A DNA stretch of 64,000 nucleotides from Pseudomonas koreensis (GCF_024169245.1 NZ_JALJWP010000001.1:186001-250000); one strand, 5' to 3'; positions 12,974-23,440 are shown, counted from the first letter of the stretch. Notes: a model not told the origin generated them from the sequence alone. Numbers and translations: made by a program.

Positions 12974-12974
<1 letters not shown>
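11163..12974 (+). CDS. lpoA: Penicillin-binding protein activator lipoprotein LpoA
   Basis: Outer-membrane lipoprotein that spans the periplasm to stimulate a bifunctional penicillin-binding protein (PBP1a in E. coli). The 603-residue product has a type II signal peptide with lipobox LAAC (Cys at about residue 20). A helical TPR-like N-terminal half is rich in AQAAL-type repeats. The C-terminal half resembles a periplasmic-binding-protein fold, from about residue 245 (KIALLLPQDGQLASVGKALREG). A ribosome-binding site AGGA precedes the ATG. It begins a four-gene run with yraN, diaA and dolP. Confidence 0.9.
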
Positions 12975-14606
<1,632 letters not shown>

Positions 14607-14625
14607 CCTGCCTACGCAGGAGCGC

Positions 14626-14718
14626 GTAGGAGCTGACGAGTGCAACGAGGCTGCGATCTTTTGATCTTGCTTCTAAAGATCAAAAGATCAAAAGATCGCA
14701 GCCTCCGGCAGCTCCTAC
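14626..14718. repeat. Paired REP element, family A
   Basis: Two arms of the pattern GTAGGAGCTGNCG...GGCTGCGATCTTTTGATC face each other, forming a long imperfect hairpin. The same family recurs at 52466, 56756 and 57716. It lies between convergent genes dolP and sspB. Confidence 0.85.
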
Positions 14719-14735
14719 ACCGCCAACGCAGGCAT

Positions 14736-14768
14736 AAAAAAGGCGATCCATCCGGATCGCCTTTTTTT
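14736..14768. terminator. Bidirectional rho-independent terminator between dolP and sspB
   Basis: An 8-bp stem GGCGATCC/GGATCGCC with a 4-nt loop is flanked by six A and seven T, so it can end transcription from both strands. The sspB stop codon overlaps its T tract. Confidence 0.85.
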
Positions 14769-15180
14769 ATTTCACAACCTTCAAACTCGGCCGGCCACTT
14801 GGGCGCGGTGGCTCGCTGCCCGGTGGCGGCGTGTCGTCATCCGGGTCGATGTCTTCCTCGTCATCCATCGGCAACTCGAGGTCAAACACCATGCCCTGGC
14901 CGTTCTCCCGGGCATAGATACCCAGAATCGCGCTGATCGGCACGTACAGACTGTGCGGAACACCGCCAAAGCGGCCTTCGAACGTCACCACGTCGTTGTC
15001 CATGTGCAGATGACGCACAGCACTCGGCGAGATGTTCAGGACGATCTGCCCGTCACTGGCAAAGCCTTGTGGCACCTGCACCGCCGGGTACTCGGAGTTG
15101 ACCAGCATGTGCGGGGTGCAATCGTTATCCACAATCCACTCGTAGAGCGCGCGGACCAGATAAGGTCGACTGGAGTTCAT
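14767..15180 (-). CDS. sspB: ClpXP protease specificity-enhancing factor SspB
   Basis: Adaptor that tethers SsrA-tagged peptides to ClpXP. The 137-residue protein has the SspB fold start RPYLVRALYEWIVDNDCTPH, a ribosome-stalling-tag binding core (VNLNISPSAV-like NISPSAVRHL), an acidic flexible linker (about residues 105-120) and a terminal ClpX-binding motif RPSLKVVK. It lies 16 bp after sspA on the same strand, the usual operon. Confidence 0.95.
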   Translation of the reverse strand: MNSSRPYLVRALYEWIVDNDCTPHMLVNSEYPAVQVPQGFASDGQIVLNISPSAVRHLHMDNDVVTFEGRFGGVPHSLYVPISAILGIYARENGQGMVFDLELPMDDEEDIDPDDDTPPPGSEPPRPSGRPSLKVVK

Positions 15181-15196
15181 AGCGGCTCCTTAAGCC

Positions 15197-15814
15197 TTAG
15201 CGCATATCGCGTTCGACACCAGACAGACTCGCCTGGAAAGCCTCACGCGCAAACTGACGCTCCATATAATCAAGCAGCGGCTTGGCCGGCCGCGGCAGTT
15301 CAATACCCAGAATCGGCAAACGCCAGAGTATGGGTAATAGGCAGCAATCCACCAGACTTTGTTCCTCACTGAGGAAGAACGGTTTGTCGGCGAACAACGG
15401 CGAAACGCCAGTCAGGCTTTCACGCAATTCCTTGCGCGCTACGACCCGTGCAGCCTCTTTGCTCTTGGGATCCAGAATCAGATCCACCAGCCCGCACCAG
15501 TCACGCTGAATCCTGTGAATCAGCAGACGGCTGTTGGCCCGCGCCACCGGATAAACCGGCATCAGCGGCGGGTGCGGGTAACGCTCATCCAGATACTCCA
15601 TCACCACGGTCGACTCCCACAACGCCAGGTCACGATCGACCAGCGTCGGCAGACTGCCGTAAGGGTTCACCTCAATCAGTTTAGGCGGCTGGCGGCCGGC
15701 CTCCACGTAAATGATTTCGGCGCTGACACCCTTCTCTGCAAGCACGATGCGCACTCGGTGGGAATAGTGGTCGGCGGGGTCGGAGTAACAGGCCAACCGA
15801 TTGGTCACGCCCAT
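15197..15814 (-). CDS. sspA: Stringent starvation protein A
   Basis: Glutathione-S-transferase-fold protein that binds RNA polymerase with sigma70 and affects stationary-phase and virulence gene expression. The 205-residue protein shows a thioredoxin-like N-terminus ([23 protein letters not shown]), the cis-Pro region [17 protein letters not shown], and a helical C-terminal domain. It carries no GST catalytic Cys/Ser in the usual CxxC form, as expected for this family. It is co-transcribed with sspB and lies downstream of petABC. Confidence 0.95.
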   Translation of the reverse strand: MGVTNRLACYSDPADHYSHRVRIVLAEKGVSAEIIYVEAGRQPPKLIEVNPYGSLPTLVDRDLALWESTVVMEYLDERYPHPPLMPVYPVARANSRLLIHRIQRDWCGLVDLILDPKSKEAARVVARKELRESLTGVSPLFADKPFFLSEEQSLVDCCLLPILWRLPILGIELPRPAKPLLDYMERQFAREAFQASLSGVERDMR

Positions 15815-15851
15815 GGCGATCCTCCTCGCTTGTTGAATTTGTCGGAACCGG

Positions 15852-15936
15852 AAAAACGCGCGCGCCCAGAGGGCACCTCCCGCAGGGTCTGACTGAGCAG
15901 ATCCTGCTTTAGCGGAGGCGCCCTTGGGCGCGCGCG
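15852..15936 (-). terminator. Very long hairpin terminator after petABC
   Basis: Arms 15857-15883 and 15912-15936 (CGCGCGCGCCCA... ) pair over about 25 bp with few mismatches, and a nested stem AGGGTCTG/CAGATCCT sits in the loop. On the minus strand the hairpin is followed by TTTTT. It would end the pet transcript before sspA. The stem is far longer than needed for a terminator and may also stabilise the 3' end. Confidence 0.7.
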
Positions 15937-15960
15937 ATTAACAGCAATGCTTGAAGCGTA

Positions 15961-16743
15961 TCAGTGCACGTCTTTCCAGTATTCACGCTTGAGCAGATAG
16001 GCGAACACAAAGAAGAACGCCAGGTACAGCAAGACATAAGTACCGATGCGCTGATGTTGCAGCTTAACCGGGTTAGCCGAGTAAGCCAGGAAGGTTACCA
16101 GATTCTTGACCTTCTCATCGAACTGCTCTTCGTTCAGAGCACCGGACTTCGGCACGATGGTCAACTGATCGCACGCTTCATGGGTCAGCGGCGTGCCGGT
16201 CAGCGGATCGTATTGTTTCTTGCCGTCCTCGACGATCTGCACCTGTTTGCAGCCGACCACCTGACGACCTTGCAGGCCGACCAGCACGTTAGGCATGCCG
16301 ACGTTCGGGAAGACCTTGTTGTTCACGCCCCATGGACGCGCCGGATCTTCGTAGAACGACTTCAGGTAACCGTAGAGCCAATCGGTTCCGCGCACCCGCG
16401 CTACCAGTGTGAGATCGGGTGGCGCTGCACCGAACCAGGTCTTGGCGTCGGCCGGCTGCATGCCGATGTTCATATGGTCGCCGATCTTGGCGCCAGTGAA
16501 CACCAGCTTCTCCAGCATCAATTCGTGCGGGATGCCGAGGTCATCGGCGACGCGCTCGTAACGCTGGAACTTGGCGCTGTGACAGCCCATGCAATAGTTG
16601 GCGAAAGTGCGCGCACCGTCCTGCAGGGCGGCTTTATCGGAGACATCGATATCGACACTTTCCAGTTCCGGACCATGGCCCTCGGCAGCAAAAACCAGGG
16701 AAGGCAGCGCAGCAAAAATCAGAGCAAGAAATAACTTTTTCAT
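15961..16743 (-). CDS. petC: Cytochrome c1 subunit of the bc1 complex
   Basis: Membrane-anchored c-type cytochrome of respiratory complex III that passes electrons from the Rieske protein to cytochrome c. With the start at 16743 the protein has 260 residues: a signal peptide (MKKLFLALIFAALPSLVFA), the haem attachment site CMGCH at 51-55, and a C-terminal membrane anchor (about 230-252) ending REYWKDVH. The ATG overlaps the petB stop (TGATG). A frame extending to 16836 lies inside petB and is not the real start. It is a stand-alone cytochrome c1, not a b/c1 fusion. Confidence 0.95.
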   Translation of the reverse strand: MKKLFLALIFAALPSLVFAAEGHGPELESVDIDVSDKAALQDGARTFANYCMGCHSAKFQRYERVADDLGIPHELMLEKLVFTGAKIGDHMNIGMQPADAKTWFGAAPPDLTLVARVRGTDWLYGYLKSFYEDPARPWGVNNKVFPNVGMPNVLVGLQGRQVVGCKQVQIVEDGKKQYDPLTGTPLTHEACDQLTIVPKSGALNEEQFDEKVKNLVTFLAYSANPVKLQHQRIGTYVLLYLAFFFVFAYLLKREYWKDVH

Positions 16744-17954
16744 CAGCCAGTCACCCTTTCCGGTACCGGTTTGGTCTTCTCGAGCCGGGTGTAGAACGGC
16801 ATCAGAATGAAGTAGGCGAAATACAGGAAGGTGCAAACCTGCGACAGCAACGTGCGGCCCGGCGTTGGCGCAAGAACGCCGAGAACGCCGAGAATCACGA
16901 AGGAAATGCAGAACACCACCAGCCAGATTTTGCTCAGCCAGCCTTTATAGCGCATCGATTTCACCGGACTGCGATCCAGCCAGGGCAGCACGAACAGCAC
17001 CGCAATCGCCGCGCCCATGGCGACAACGCCCAAGAGCTTGTCCGGGATCGCCCGCAAGATCGCGTAGAACGGCGTGAAGTACCAGACCGGCGCAATGTGT
17101 TCAGGTGTCTTGAATGCATTCGCCTGCTCGAAGTTCGGTTTTTCGAGGAAGTAGCCGCCCATTTCCGGGAAGAAAAACACAATCGAGCAGAAGATGAACA
17201 GGAACACCACAACGCCGACAATGTCCTTCACCGTGTAGTACGGGTGGAACGCGATGCCGTCCAGCGGGATGCCGTTTTCGTCTTTGTACTTCTTGATGTC
17301 GACGCCGTCAGGGTTGTTCGAACCCACTTCGTGCAGCGCCAGAATGTGCAGCACCACCAGACCGAGAATCACGATCGGCAATGCGACAACGTGCAAGGCG
17401 AAGAAGCGGTTCAGGGTGATTCCGGAGATCAGGTAGTCACCACGAATCCACTGGGTCAGGTCATCGCCAATCAGCGGAATCGCACCGAACAGCGAGATGA
17501 TCACCTGGGCGCCCCAGTACGACATCTGGCCCCACGGCAGCAGGTAACCCATGAACGCTTCGGCCATCAGCGCCAGGTAGATCAGCATGCCGAACACCCA
17601 GACCAGCTCGCGCGGTTTCTGGTACGAACCGTAGAGCAGGCCGCGGAACATGTGCAGATAAACCACGATGAAAAACGCCGAGGCGCCGGTCGAGTGCAGC
17701 AGACGCAGGATCGAACCGTACTCGACGTCGCGCATGATGTATTCGACGGAAGCGAAGGCTTCTTCTGCCGACGGCGTGTAACTCATCGTCAGCCAGACAC
17801 CGGTAACGATCTGGTTGACCAGCACCAGCAGCGCCAGCGAGCCGAAGAAATAGAAGAAGTTGAAGTTTTTAGGTGCGTAATATTTGCTGAGATGGTCTTC
17901 CCACATCTTGGTTGCAGGAAAGCGCGCATCAACCCAATCCATGAACTTGCTCAT
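16743..17954 (-). CDS. petB: Cytochrome b subunit of the bc1 complex
   Basis: Integral membrane di-haem cytochrome of complex III that forms the Qo and Qi quinone sites. The 403-residue protein has eight to nine hydrophobic spans, the haem-ligand histidines in spans near LLHSTGASAFFIVVYLHMFR and HVVALPIVILGLVVLHILALH, and the Qo-site PEW-equivalent region EHIAPVWYFTPFYAILRAIPDK. I place the start at ATG 17954, sharing one base with the petA stop; a GTG one codon earlier is possible. Confidence 0.95.
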   Translation of the reverse strand: MSKFMDWVDARFPATKMWEDHLSKYYAPKNFNFFYFFGSLALLVLVNQIVTGVWLTMSYTPSAEEAFASVEYIMRDVEYGSILRLLHSTGASAFFIVVYLHMFRGLLYGSYQKPRELVWVFGMLIYLALMAEAFMGYLLPWGQMSYWGAQVIISLFGAIPLIGDDLTQWIRGDYLISGITLNRFFALHVVALPIVILGLVVLHILALHEVGSNNPDGVDIKKYKDENGIPLDGIAFHPYYTVKDIVGVVVFLFIFCSIVFFFPEMGGYFLEKPNFEQANAFKTPEHIAPVWYFTPFYAILRAIPDKLLGVVAMGAAIAVLFVLPWLDRSPVKSMRYKGWLSKIWLVVFCISFVILGVLGVLAPTPGRTLLSQVCTFLYFAYFILMPFYTRLEKTKPVPERVTG

Positions 17955-18547
17955 CACGCTTTCTCCGTATCGACGCCAATGACAATCAGGTCATCGGTCT
18001 CATAGGAATGCGGGGGAACTGGCAGGTTCAAAGGCGCAGGTTGCGACTTGTAGACGCGGCCAGCCAGATCGTAGTGGGAACCGTGGCACGGGCAGAAATA
18101 GCCGCCGACCCAGTCTTTGCCCAGATCCGCAGGTGCCACTTCGGGACGGAAGGTCGGTGAGCAACCCAGGTGCGTACAGATCCCGATCAGCAGCAGAATT
18201 TCCGGCTTGATCGAGCGTACTTCCGGGTCGACATAGGTGGGTTGCGTGGAGTTTTTGGAGGTCGGATCGGAGAGCTGACCCTCGATCTTCTTGAGATTCC
18301 CCAGGATTTCCTCGGTACGGCGGACAATGAACACCGGCTGGCCGCGCCACTCAGCAATCATTTGCTGGCCTGGCTCGATTTTGCTGACATTCACTTTCAC
18401 CGGTGCACCGGCAGCTTTCGCCTTGGCACTGGGAAACCATGACCCCACGAACGGGACCGCAGCCCCCACCGCTCCTGCAGCACCCACCACGGATGTGGCT
18501 GCCACCAAGAAGCGACGCCGGCCTGCATTCACGCCGTCATTGCTCAT
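17954..18547 (-). CDS. petA: Rieske iron-sulfur subunit of the bc1 complex
   Basis: The 197-residue Rieske [2Fe-2S] protein of complex III. A twin-arginine motif (GRRRFLVAA) starts an uncleaved N-terminal membrane helix. The cluster ligands are in CTHLGC (C124, H126, C129) and CPCHGSHYD (C152, H155). First gene of petABC; the downstream genes follow with one-base overlaps. The promoter probably lies at 18699-18720. Confidence 0.96.
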   Translation of the reverse strand: MSNDGVNAGRRRFLVAATSVVGAAGAVGAAVPFVGSWFPSAKAKAAGAPVKVNVSKIEPGQQMIAEWRGQPVFIVRRTEEILGNLKKIEGQLSDPTSKNSTQPTYVDPEVRSIKPEILLLIGICTHLGCSPTFRPEVAPADLGKDWVGGYFCPCHGSHYDLAGRVYKSQPAPLNLPVPPHSYETDDLIVIGVDTEKA

Positions 18548-18698
18548 TCAGTCCTCTCCCATCAGCTTTTTTGGCCTGTTAAATCAGGCGTCTACTAAAT
18601 AAATCAAATGTTACTTATAAAAATTTTGCCCGAATGGTAATGAAAACCCCCAATTCTGACAAGGTTAATTCCCCGGAGCTCAGCCCCTCAAGCCTTGG

Positions 18699-18704
18699 AG
18701 TATA
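18699..18704 (-). promoter_or_regulatory. Putative -10 element for petABC
   Basis: On the minus strand TATACT at 18699-18704 lies about 150 nt upstream of petA. The -35 candidates (TTGCCA with a 15-bp spacer, or ACTTGC with 17 bp) are weak. The leader between it and petA is AT-rich. This is a prediction from consensus only. Confidence 0.4.
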
Positions 18705-18762
18705 GGGGGTCTACGGCTGTGGCAAGTTGTCACAACGCAATTCTTTGATAAATCGCAGGCAT

Positions 18763-18803
18763 AAAAAAACGCCCGCTTCCGTGAGGAGGCGGGCGTTCTT
18801 TTT
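18763..18803 (-). terminator. Rho-independent terminator after rpsI
   Basis: AACGCCCGC and GCGGGCGTT pair around a short loop, with T tracts on either side, just beyond the rpsI stop. Confidence 0.85.
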
Positions 18804-18819
18804 GAACGTGGAAGCGGAA

Positions 18820-19212
18820 TTAACGCTTCGAGTACTGCGGACGCTTACGCGCTTTACGCAGACCAACTTTCTTACGTTCAACTTCACGGGCGTCGCGGGT
18901 AACGAAGCCAGCTTTGCGCAGAGCGCTACGCAGGGTTTCGTCGTAGTCCATCAGAGCGCGAGTGATGCCGTGGCGGATTGCGCCAGCCTGACCACTTACA
19001 CCACCGCCGATCACGGTGACGTAGATGTCGAACTTCTCGACAGTCTCGGTCAGCTCCAGCGGCTGACGAACTACCATGCGGGCAGTTTCGCGGCCGAAGA
19101 AGTTATCCAGCGAACGGTTGTTGATGGAGATGTTACCAGTACCCGGACGCAGGAAAACGCGTGCGGTTGCGGTCTTGCGACGGCCAGTGCCGTAATTTTG
19201 AGTCGCCGACAT
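18820..19212 (-). CDS. rpsI: 30S ribosomal protein S9
   Basis: The 130-residue S9 protein of the small ribosomal subunit head. It contains the family blocks [17 protein letters not shown] and [14 protein letters not shown] and ends in the basic tail [12 protein letters not shown] that reaches the P-site tRNA. It follows rplM by 14 bp, the universal rplM-rpsI operon. Confidence 0.98.
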   Translation of the reverse strand: MSATQNYGTGRRKTATARVFLRPGTGNISINNRSLDNFFGRETARMVVRQPLELTETVEKFDIYVTVIGGGVSGQAGAIRHGITRALMDYDETLRSALRKAGFVTRDAREVERKKVGLRKARKRPQYSKR

Positions 19213-19226
19213 AATGAACTATTCCG

Positions 19227-19655
19227 TTAAATCTTCAGTTCTTGGGGCTGCTGAGCAGTATGAGGGTGTGCAGCGCCCGCATAGACTTTCAGCTTACGGT
19301 ACATGTCGCGACCCAGTGGGTTTTTAGGCAGCATGCCTTTAACCGCGGTCTCGATCACGCGCTCAGGGGCTTTGGCGATCAGCTTTTCAAAGTTGATCGA
19401 CTTGATGCCGCCCGGGAAACCGGAGTGGGAGTAGTACATTTTGTCAGTGGTTTTAGCGCCGGTAACACGGATCTGCTCGGCGTTGATGACGACGATGTAG
19501 TCGCCGGTGTCAACGTGAGGAGTGTACTCAGGCTTGTGCTTGCCACGCAGACGGCTCGCGATTTCGGTGGCCAGACGACCCAGGGTCTGACCAGCAGCGT
19601 CGACGACAAACCAGTCGCGCTTTACTGTTTCCGGTTTAGCAGTAAAAGTTTTCAT
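19227..19655 (-). CDS. rplM: 50S ribosomal protein L13
   Basis: The 142-residue L13 protein. Conserved blocks include [36 protein letters not shown] and [10 protein letters not shown]. It is the first gene of the rplM-rpsI operon. A short leader with a GC hairpin lies directly in front of the gene (19674-19695) and may have a regulatory role, since L13 represses its own operon in E. coli. Confidence 0.98.
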   Translation of the reverse strand: MKTFTAKPETVKRDWFVVDAAGQTLGRLATEIASRLRGKHKPEYTPHVDTGDYIVVINAEQIRVTGAKTTDKMYYSHSGFPGGIKSINFEKLIAKAPERVIETAVKGMLPKNPLGRDMYRKLKVYAGAAHPHTAQQPQELKI

Positions 19656-19673
19656 TCTTTATAGCCTCAGGGG

Positions 19674-19724
19674 CCGCCTGTAAATAAGACGGCGGATCTT
19701 ACTGAATAGTGCGTACTTTGACAA
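19674..19724 (-). promoter_or_regulatory. rplM-rpsI promoter and leader hairpin
   Basis: On the minus strand TTGTCA (19719-19724) and TAAGAT (19696-19701) are spaced by 17 bp. Directly downstream CCGCC (19691-19695) and GGCGG (19674-19678) can pair around a 12-nt AU-rich loop, so the hairpin forms at the very 5' end of the transcript. Confidence 0.6.
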
Positions 19725-19899
19725 GTCAAAGGCAGCCGGATACAGACGCTTTCGGGGGCTCGGGTCGGCGCGTCCGTTCAACGGCAAGATTCTTCGGCGG
19801 CGGCGCATCACTTCCACTGCAGAAAGAGGTCGGCAATTATGCAGATTGCGAAAAATTTTTCAACCTGCTTTTATGATTGTTTTGCCCAAGGAGCACCCG

Positions 19900-20940
19900 A
19901 TGGACTATCGCCAGCTAGGCCGTACCGACCTGAACGTGAGTGCAATCTGCCTCGGCACCATGACCTGGGGCGAGCAAAACACTGAAGCTGAAGCCTTCGC
20001 CCAGATCGAACGGGCCAAGGAAGCCGGGATCAATTTCCTCGATACCGCTGAAATGTATCCGGTGCCGCCGAAAGCCGAAACCTACGCCACCACCGAGCGC
20101 TACATCGGCAATTACTTCAAGCGTCGCGGTGACCGTGCCGACTGGATCCTCGCCAGCAAGATCGCCGGCCCCGGCAACACCATCGACTACATCCGCGATA
20201 AAAACCTGCGCCACAACCGCCAGCACATCACCGAGGCACTGGACGGCAGTCTCAAGCGCCTGCAGACCGATTACATCGATCTGTATCAACTGCACTGGCC
20301 GGAACGCAGCACCAACTTTTTCGGACAGCTGGGCTACAAGCACAAGATCGAAGCGAATCTGACGCCACTGGAAGACACCCTCGAAGCGCTCGACGAGCAG
20401 GTGAAGGCCGGCAAGATTCGCCACATCGGTCTGTCCAACGAGACGCCGTGGGGCACCATGCGCTTTCTCGCTCTGGCCGAAGCCCGGGGCTGGCCGCGTG
20501 CGGTGTCGATCCAGAACCCGTACAACCTGCTCAACCGCAGCTTCGAAGTCGGTCTGGCGGAGATCGCCATTCGCGAACAGTGCGGCCTGCTCGCCTATTC
20601 ACCGCTGGCGTTTGGCTTCCTCTCCGGCAAGTACGAGGGCGGCGCCCGTCCACCGAAAGGCCGCCTGAGCCTCTACAGCCGCTTCAGTCGCTATTTCAAC
20701 CCGCAATCGGAAGCGGCGTGCAGCCGTTATGTGGCACTGGCCCGTGAGCACGGTCTGGATCCGGCGCAAATGGCCCTGGCCTTCGTGACGCAACAACCGT
20801 TCGTGACCAGCAACATCATCGGCGCGACCACGCTGGAACAGCTGGACAGCAACATTGCCAGTTTTGATCTGAAACTGTCGGATGAAGTGCTGGCCGGGAT
20901 CGAGGCGATTCACAAGGATCATCCGAACCCTGCGCCTTGA
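19900..20940 (+). CDS. Aldo/keto reductase, Tas-like
   Basis: A 346-residue NADP(H)-dependent aldo/keto reductase of the Tas subgroup. The catalytic tetrad is visible: D in FLDTAEMYPVPP, Y in AEMY, K in ILASKIAG, and H in YQLHWPER. The C-terminal NADP-binding segment is SNIIGATTLEQLDSNI. I chose ATG 19900, preceded by AAGGAG at 8 nt. Substrate is unknown; E. coli Tas complements a tyrosine auxotrophy indirectly. It stands alone, divergent from rplM. Confidence 0.88.
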   Translation: MDYRQLGRTDLNVSAICLGTMTWGEQNTEAEAFAQIERAKEAGINFLDTAEMYPVPPKAETYATTERYIGNYFKRRGDRADWILASKIAGPGNTIDYIRDKNLRHNRQHITEALDGSLKRLQTDYIDLYQLHWPERSTNFFGQLGYKHKIEANLTPLEDTLEALDEQVKAGKIRHIGLSNETPWGTMRFLALAEARGWPRAVSIQNPYNLLNRSFEVGLAEIAIREQCGLLAYSPLAFGFLSGKYEGGARPPKGRLSLYSRFSRYFNPQSEAACSRYVALAREHGLDPAQMALAFVTQQPFVTSNIIGATTLEQLDSNIASFDLKLSDEVLAGIEAIHKDHPNPAP

Positions 20941-20952
20941 TTCATAGATCCA

Positions 20953-21019
20953 ATCGCGAGCAGGCTCACTCCTACAAGGGAACGCATTCCAAAATGTAGG
21001 AGTGAGCCTGCTCGCGATA
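20953..21019. repeat. Paired REP element, family B variant (GAGTGAGCC)
   Basis: Arms ATCGCGAGCAGGCTCACTCC and its reverse complement face each other around a short spacer between two convergent genes. The same variant occurs at 63906-63995. Confidence 0.85.
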
Positions 21020-21042
21020 GCGGTCTGTTAGGCGCCTCGAAC

Positions 21043-22179
21043 TCAAAGCGACCGCGCAATAATTTCCTTCATGATTTCATTGGTGCCGGCATAGATCCGC
21101 TGCACCCGCGCATCCGCCCACGCCCGGGCCACCGGGTATTCCCACATGAAGCCGTAGCCACCATGCAGTTGTACGCATTCGTCGAGCACCTTGCATTGCA
21201 GGTCGGTGCCCCAATACTTGGCCATTGCCGCAGTCGGCACATCGAGTTTGCCTTGCAGGTGCAGCTCCAGGCAGCGGTCGACGAAGACCCGGCCGATCTG
21301 AATCTCGGTAGCCATCTCGGCCAGTTTGAAGCGGGTGTTCTGGAAGTCGGCAATCGCCTTGCCGAACGCCTTGCGATCGCGGGTGTAATCCAGCGTCCAT
21401 TGCAGCGCCGCTTCGGCTGAAGCCAGACCACCGATGGCCACGGTCAGACGCTCCTGCGGTAACTCCTGCATCAGATAGGCGAAGCCGGCCCCCGCCTGTC
21501 CGAGAAGGTTTTCCTTCGGCACGCGCACGTCCTGGAAGAACAATTCCGAAGTGTCCTGCGCTTTCATGCCGACCTTCTCCAGGCGCTTGCCCTTCTCGAA
21601 GCCCGGCGTATTCGCTTCCACCAGAAACAGACTGGTGCCCTTGGCCCCAGCCTTGGGATCTGTCTTGGCCACCACGATCACCAGGTCAGCCAGAAAGCCG
21701 TTGGTGATAAAGGTTTTCGAGCCGTTGATCACATATTCATCACCGTCCAGCACCGCCGTGGTTTTCACCCCTTGCAGGTCGGAGCCGGCGCCAGGCTCGG
21801 TCATGGCGATCGCCGTGACCATTTCGCCCGAGACCAGTTTCGGCAGGTATTTGTGCTTCAGCGCTTCGCTGCCGTAATGCAGGATGTACGGCGCGACGAT
21901 ATCCGAGTGCAGCGAAAACCCGATGCCGGTCAGGCCCAGGCGCCCGACTTCTTCAATCACTACGGCGCTGTACAAAAAATCCGCGCCCAGCCCGCCATAC
22001 TCCTCCGGCAGATGCGAACAGAGCATCCCTGCCTCCCCGGCCTTGTTCCAGAGTGCGCGATCGATGTGCCCCTGCTTCTCCCATTGCGCGTGATACGGCA
22101 CGGCCTCTTTTTCGAGGAAAGTTCGTACGCTGTCGCGGAACAATTCGTGCTCTGAGCTGAACAGGGTTCTGGGGATCAT
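21043..22179 (-). CDS. Acyl-CoA dehydrogenase
   Basis: A 378-residue FAD-dependent acyl-CoA dehydrogenase for the first step of a beta-oxidation-like or branched-chain pathway. Family signatures: AIAMTEPGAGSDLQGVKTTA (flavin and substrate contact) and QLHGGYGFMWEYPVARAWADAR. The catalytic glutamate expected near the C-terminus is in IYAGTNEIMKEI (E of NEIM). The best-matching paralogues are long-chain type enzymes, but chain length cannot be read from the sequence. It is a single gene with no electron-transfer partners nearby. Confidence 0.9.
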   Translation of the reverse strand: MIPRTLFSSEHELFRDSVRTFLEKEAVPYHAQWEKQGHIDRALWNKAGEAGMLCSHLPEEYGGLGADFLYSAVVIEEVGRLGLTGIGFSLHSDIVAPYILHYGSEALKHKYLPKLVSGEMVTAIAMTEPGAGSDLQGVKTTAVLDGDEYVINGSKTFITNGFLADLVIVVAKTDPKAGAKGTSLFLVEANTPGFEKGKRLEKVGMKAQDTSELFFQDVRVPKENLLGQAGAGFAYLMQELPQERLTVAIGGLASAEAALQWTLDYTRDRKAFGKAIADFQNTRFKLAEMATEIQIGRVFVDRCLELHLQGKLDVPTAAMAKYWGTDLQCKVLDECVQLHGGYGFMWEYPVARAWADARVQRIYAGTNEIMKEIIARSL

Positions 22180-22329
22180 GCGGCACCTTTGTTTTTGTTG
22201 GAGGGATACGGCATTCAGAGACTAAGCCCGACTCCCGCTACGCGACACTGGACACATCCGACAAAAAATAAGACGATCCAGCCGTCTGGTGACCACTTTC
22301 CCTTATAAAAACAAAACAAAAGTTGAATT

Positions 22330-23325
22330 ATGTCCAAGCACGTCTCCCCGCCCTTGCGGCGCGTCAGCATCCTGGCCATCGACCGGGTTTTCGCTTACAC
22401 CCTCATGCAGGCCAAGGATTTTTTCCATGTGGCCAGCCTGCGTTATGGCAAACAACTGGGCCATGGCCTGACACCAGCGTTCGAAACGCGCCTGGTCAGC
22501 CCGGATGGCAAACCGGTAAAAAGCTTCAGCGATGTAGTCATGCCAGTCGACGGCGGCCTGGAAAACGCCGATGTGATCATCCTCCCGGCGTTCTGGGACG
22601 ATTTCGACACGCTGTGCAGCCGTTATCCGCAGATCCTCCCGTGGCTGCGTGAACAGCATGCTCGCGGCGCGGTGTTATGCGGCGAAGCCACGGGAGTGTT
22701 CTGGCTCGCCGAGGCCGGCCTGCTCAATGGCAAGGAAGCGACCACCTACTGGCGATTCTTCAATGCCTTCGCCGAGCGCTTTCCCAAGGTCTATCTGAAT
22801 CAGGACAAGCATCTGACCGATGCCGATAACCTCTATTGCGCCGGCGGCACCACCTCGGCCTGTGACCTCTACATCTATCTGATCGAACGCTTCTGCGGCT
22901 CGAACGTGGCGCAGGCCGTGGCCCGCGACATCCTTTACGAGGTGCAGCGCAGCTATTCGCCGGGGCGCATCGGTTTCGGCGGGCAGAAGCTGCACCAGGA
23001 CGTGATCATTCTGCAGATCCAGCATTGGCTCGAAGAACATTTCGCCGACAAGTTCCGCTTCGAGGACGTCGCCCGTGAACACGGCATGAGCATCCGCAAC
23101 TTCATGCGCCGCTTCCAGACCGCCACCGGCGACAAGCCGCTGCACTACTTGCAGCGCTTGCGCATCGAGACCGCCAAGGGTTTGCTTTCGGGCACACGCA
23201 AAAGCATCAAGACCATCAGTTATGAGGTCGGTTACGACGACGCAAGCTTCTTCGCGCGACTGTTCCGCCAGCACACCGAACTGTCGCCGAACCAGTATCG
23301 GCAGCAGTTTCAGCAGGCGGCATAA
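22330..23325 (+). CDS. GlxA-type AraC-family transcriptional regulator
   Basis: A 331-residue regulator with an N-terminal DJ-1/PfpI (class I glutaminase-like) domain, about residues 12-195, and a C-terminal AraC helix-turn-helix pair, about 225-325 (FEDVAREHGMSIRNFMRRFQ and TISYEVGYDDASFFARLFRQ). The elbow position usually held by cysteine reads LCGEATG, where E replaces the nucleophile, so it is a sensor rather than an enzyme. Related proteins control carnitine, glycine-betaine or arginine use. Its ligand is unknown; it is divergent from the acyl-CoA dehydrogenase gene. Confidence 0.88.
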   Translation: MSKHVSPPLRRVSILAIDRVFAYTLMQAKDFFHVASLRYGKQLGHGLTPAFETRLVSPDGKPVKSFSDVVMPVDGGLENADVIILPAFWDDFDTLCSRYPQILPWLREQHARGAVLCGEATGVFWLAEAGLLNGKEATTYWRFFNAFAERFPKVYLNQDKHLTDADNLYCAGGTTSACDLYIYLIERFCGSNVAQAVARDILYEVQRSYSPGRIGFGGQKLHQDVIILQIQHWLEEHFADKFRFEDVAREHGMSIRNFMRRFQTATGDKPLHYLQRLRIETAKGLLSGTRKSIKTISYEVGYDDASFFARLFRQHTELSPNQYRQQFQQAA

Positions 23326-23350
23326 TTTTCCTGCAACAGCGCAATTCCAA

Positions 23351-23440
23351 TGTGGGAGCGAGCCTGCTCGCGAATTCGGTTTCACATTCAACAAAATTGT
23401 TGGCTGCCACACCGCCTTCGCGAGCAGGCTCGCTCCCACA
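23351..23440. repeat. Paired REP element, family B
   Basis: Two facing arms, TGTGGGAGCGAGCCTGCTCG and CGAGCAGGCTCGCTCCCACA, about 50 bp apart, downstream of the GlxA-type regulator. Confidence 0.85.
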
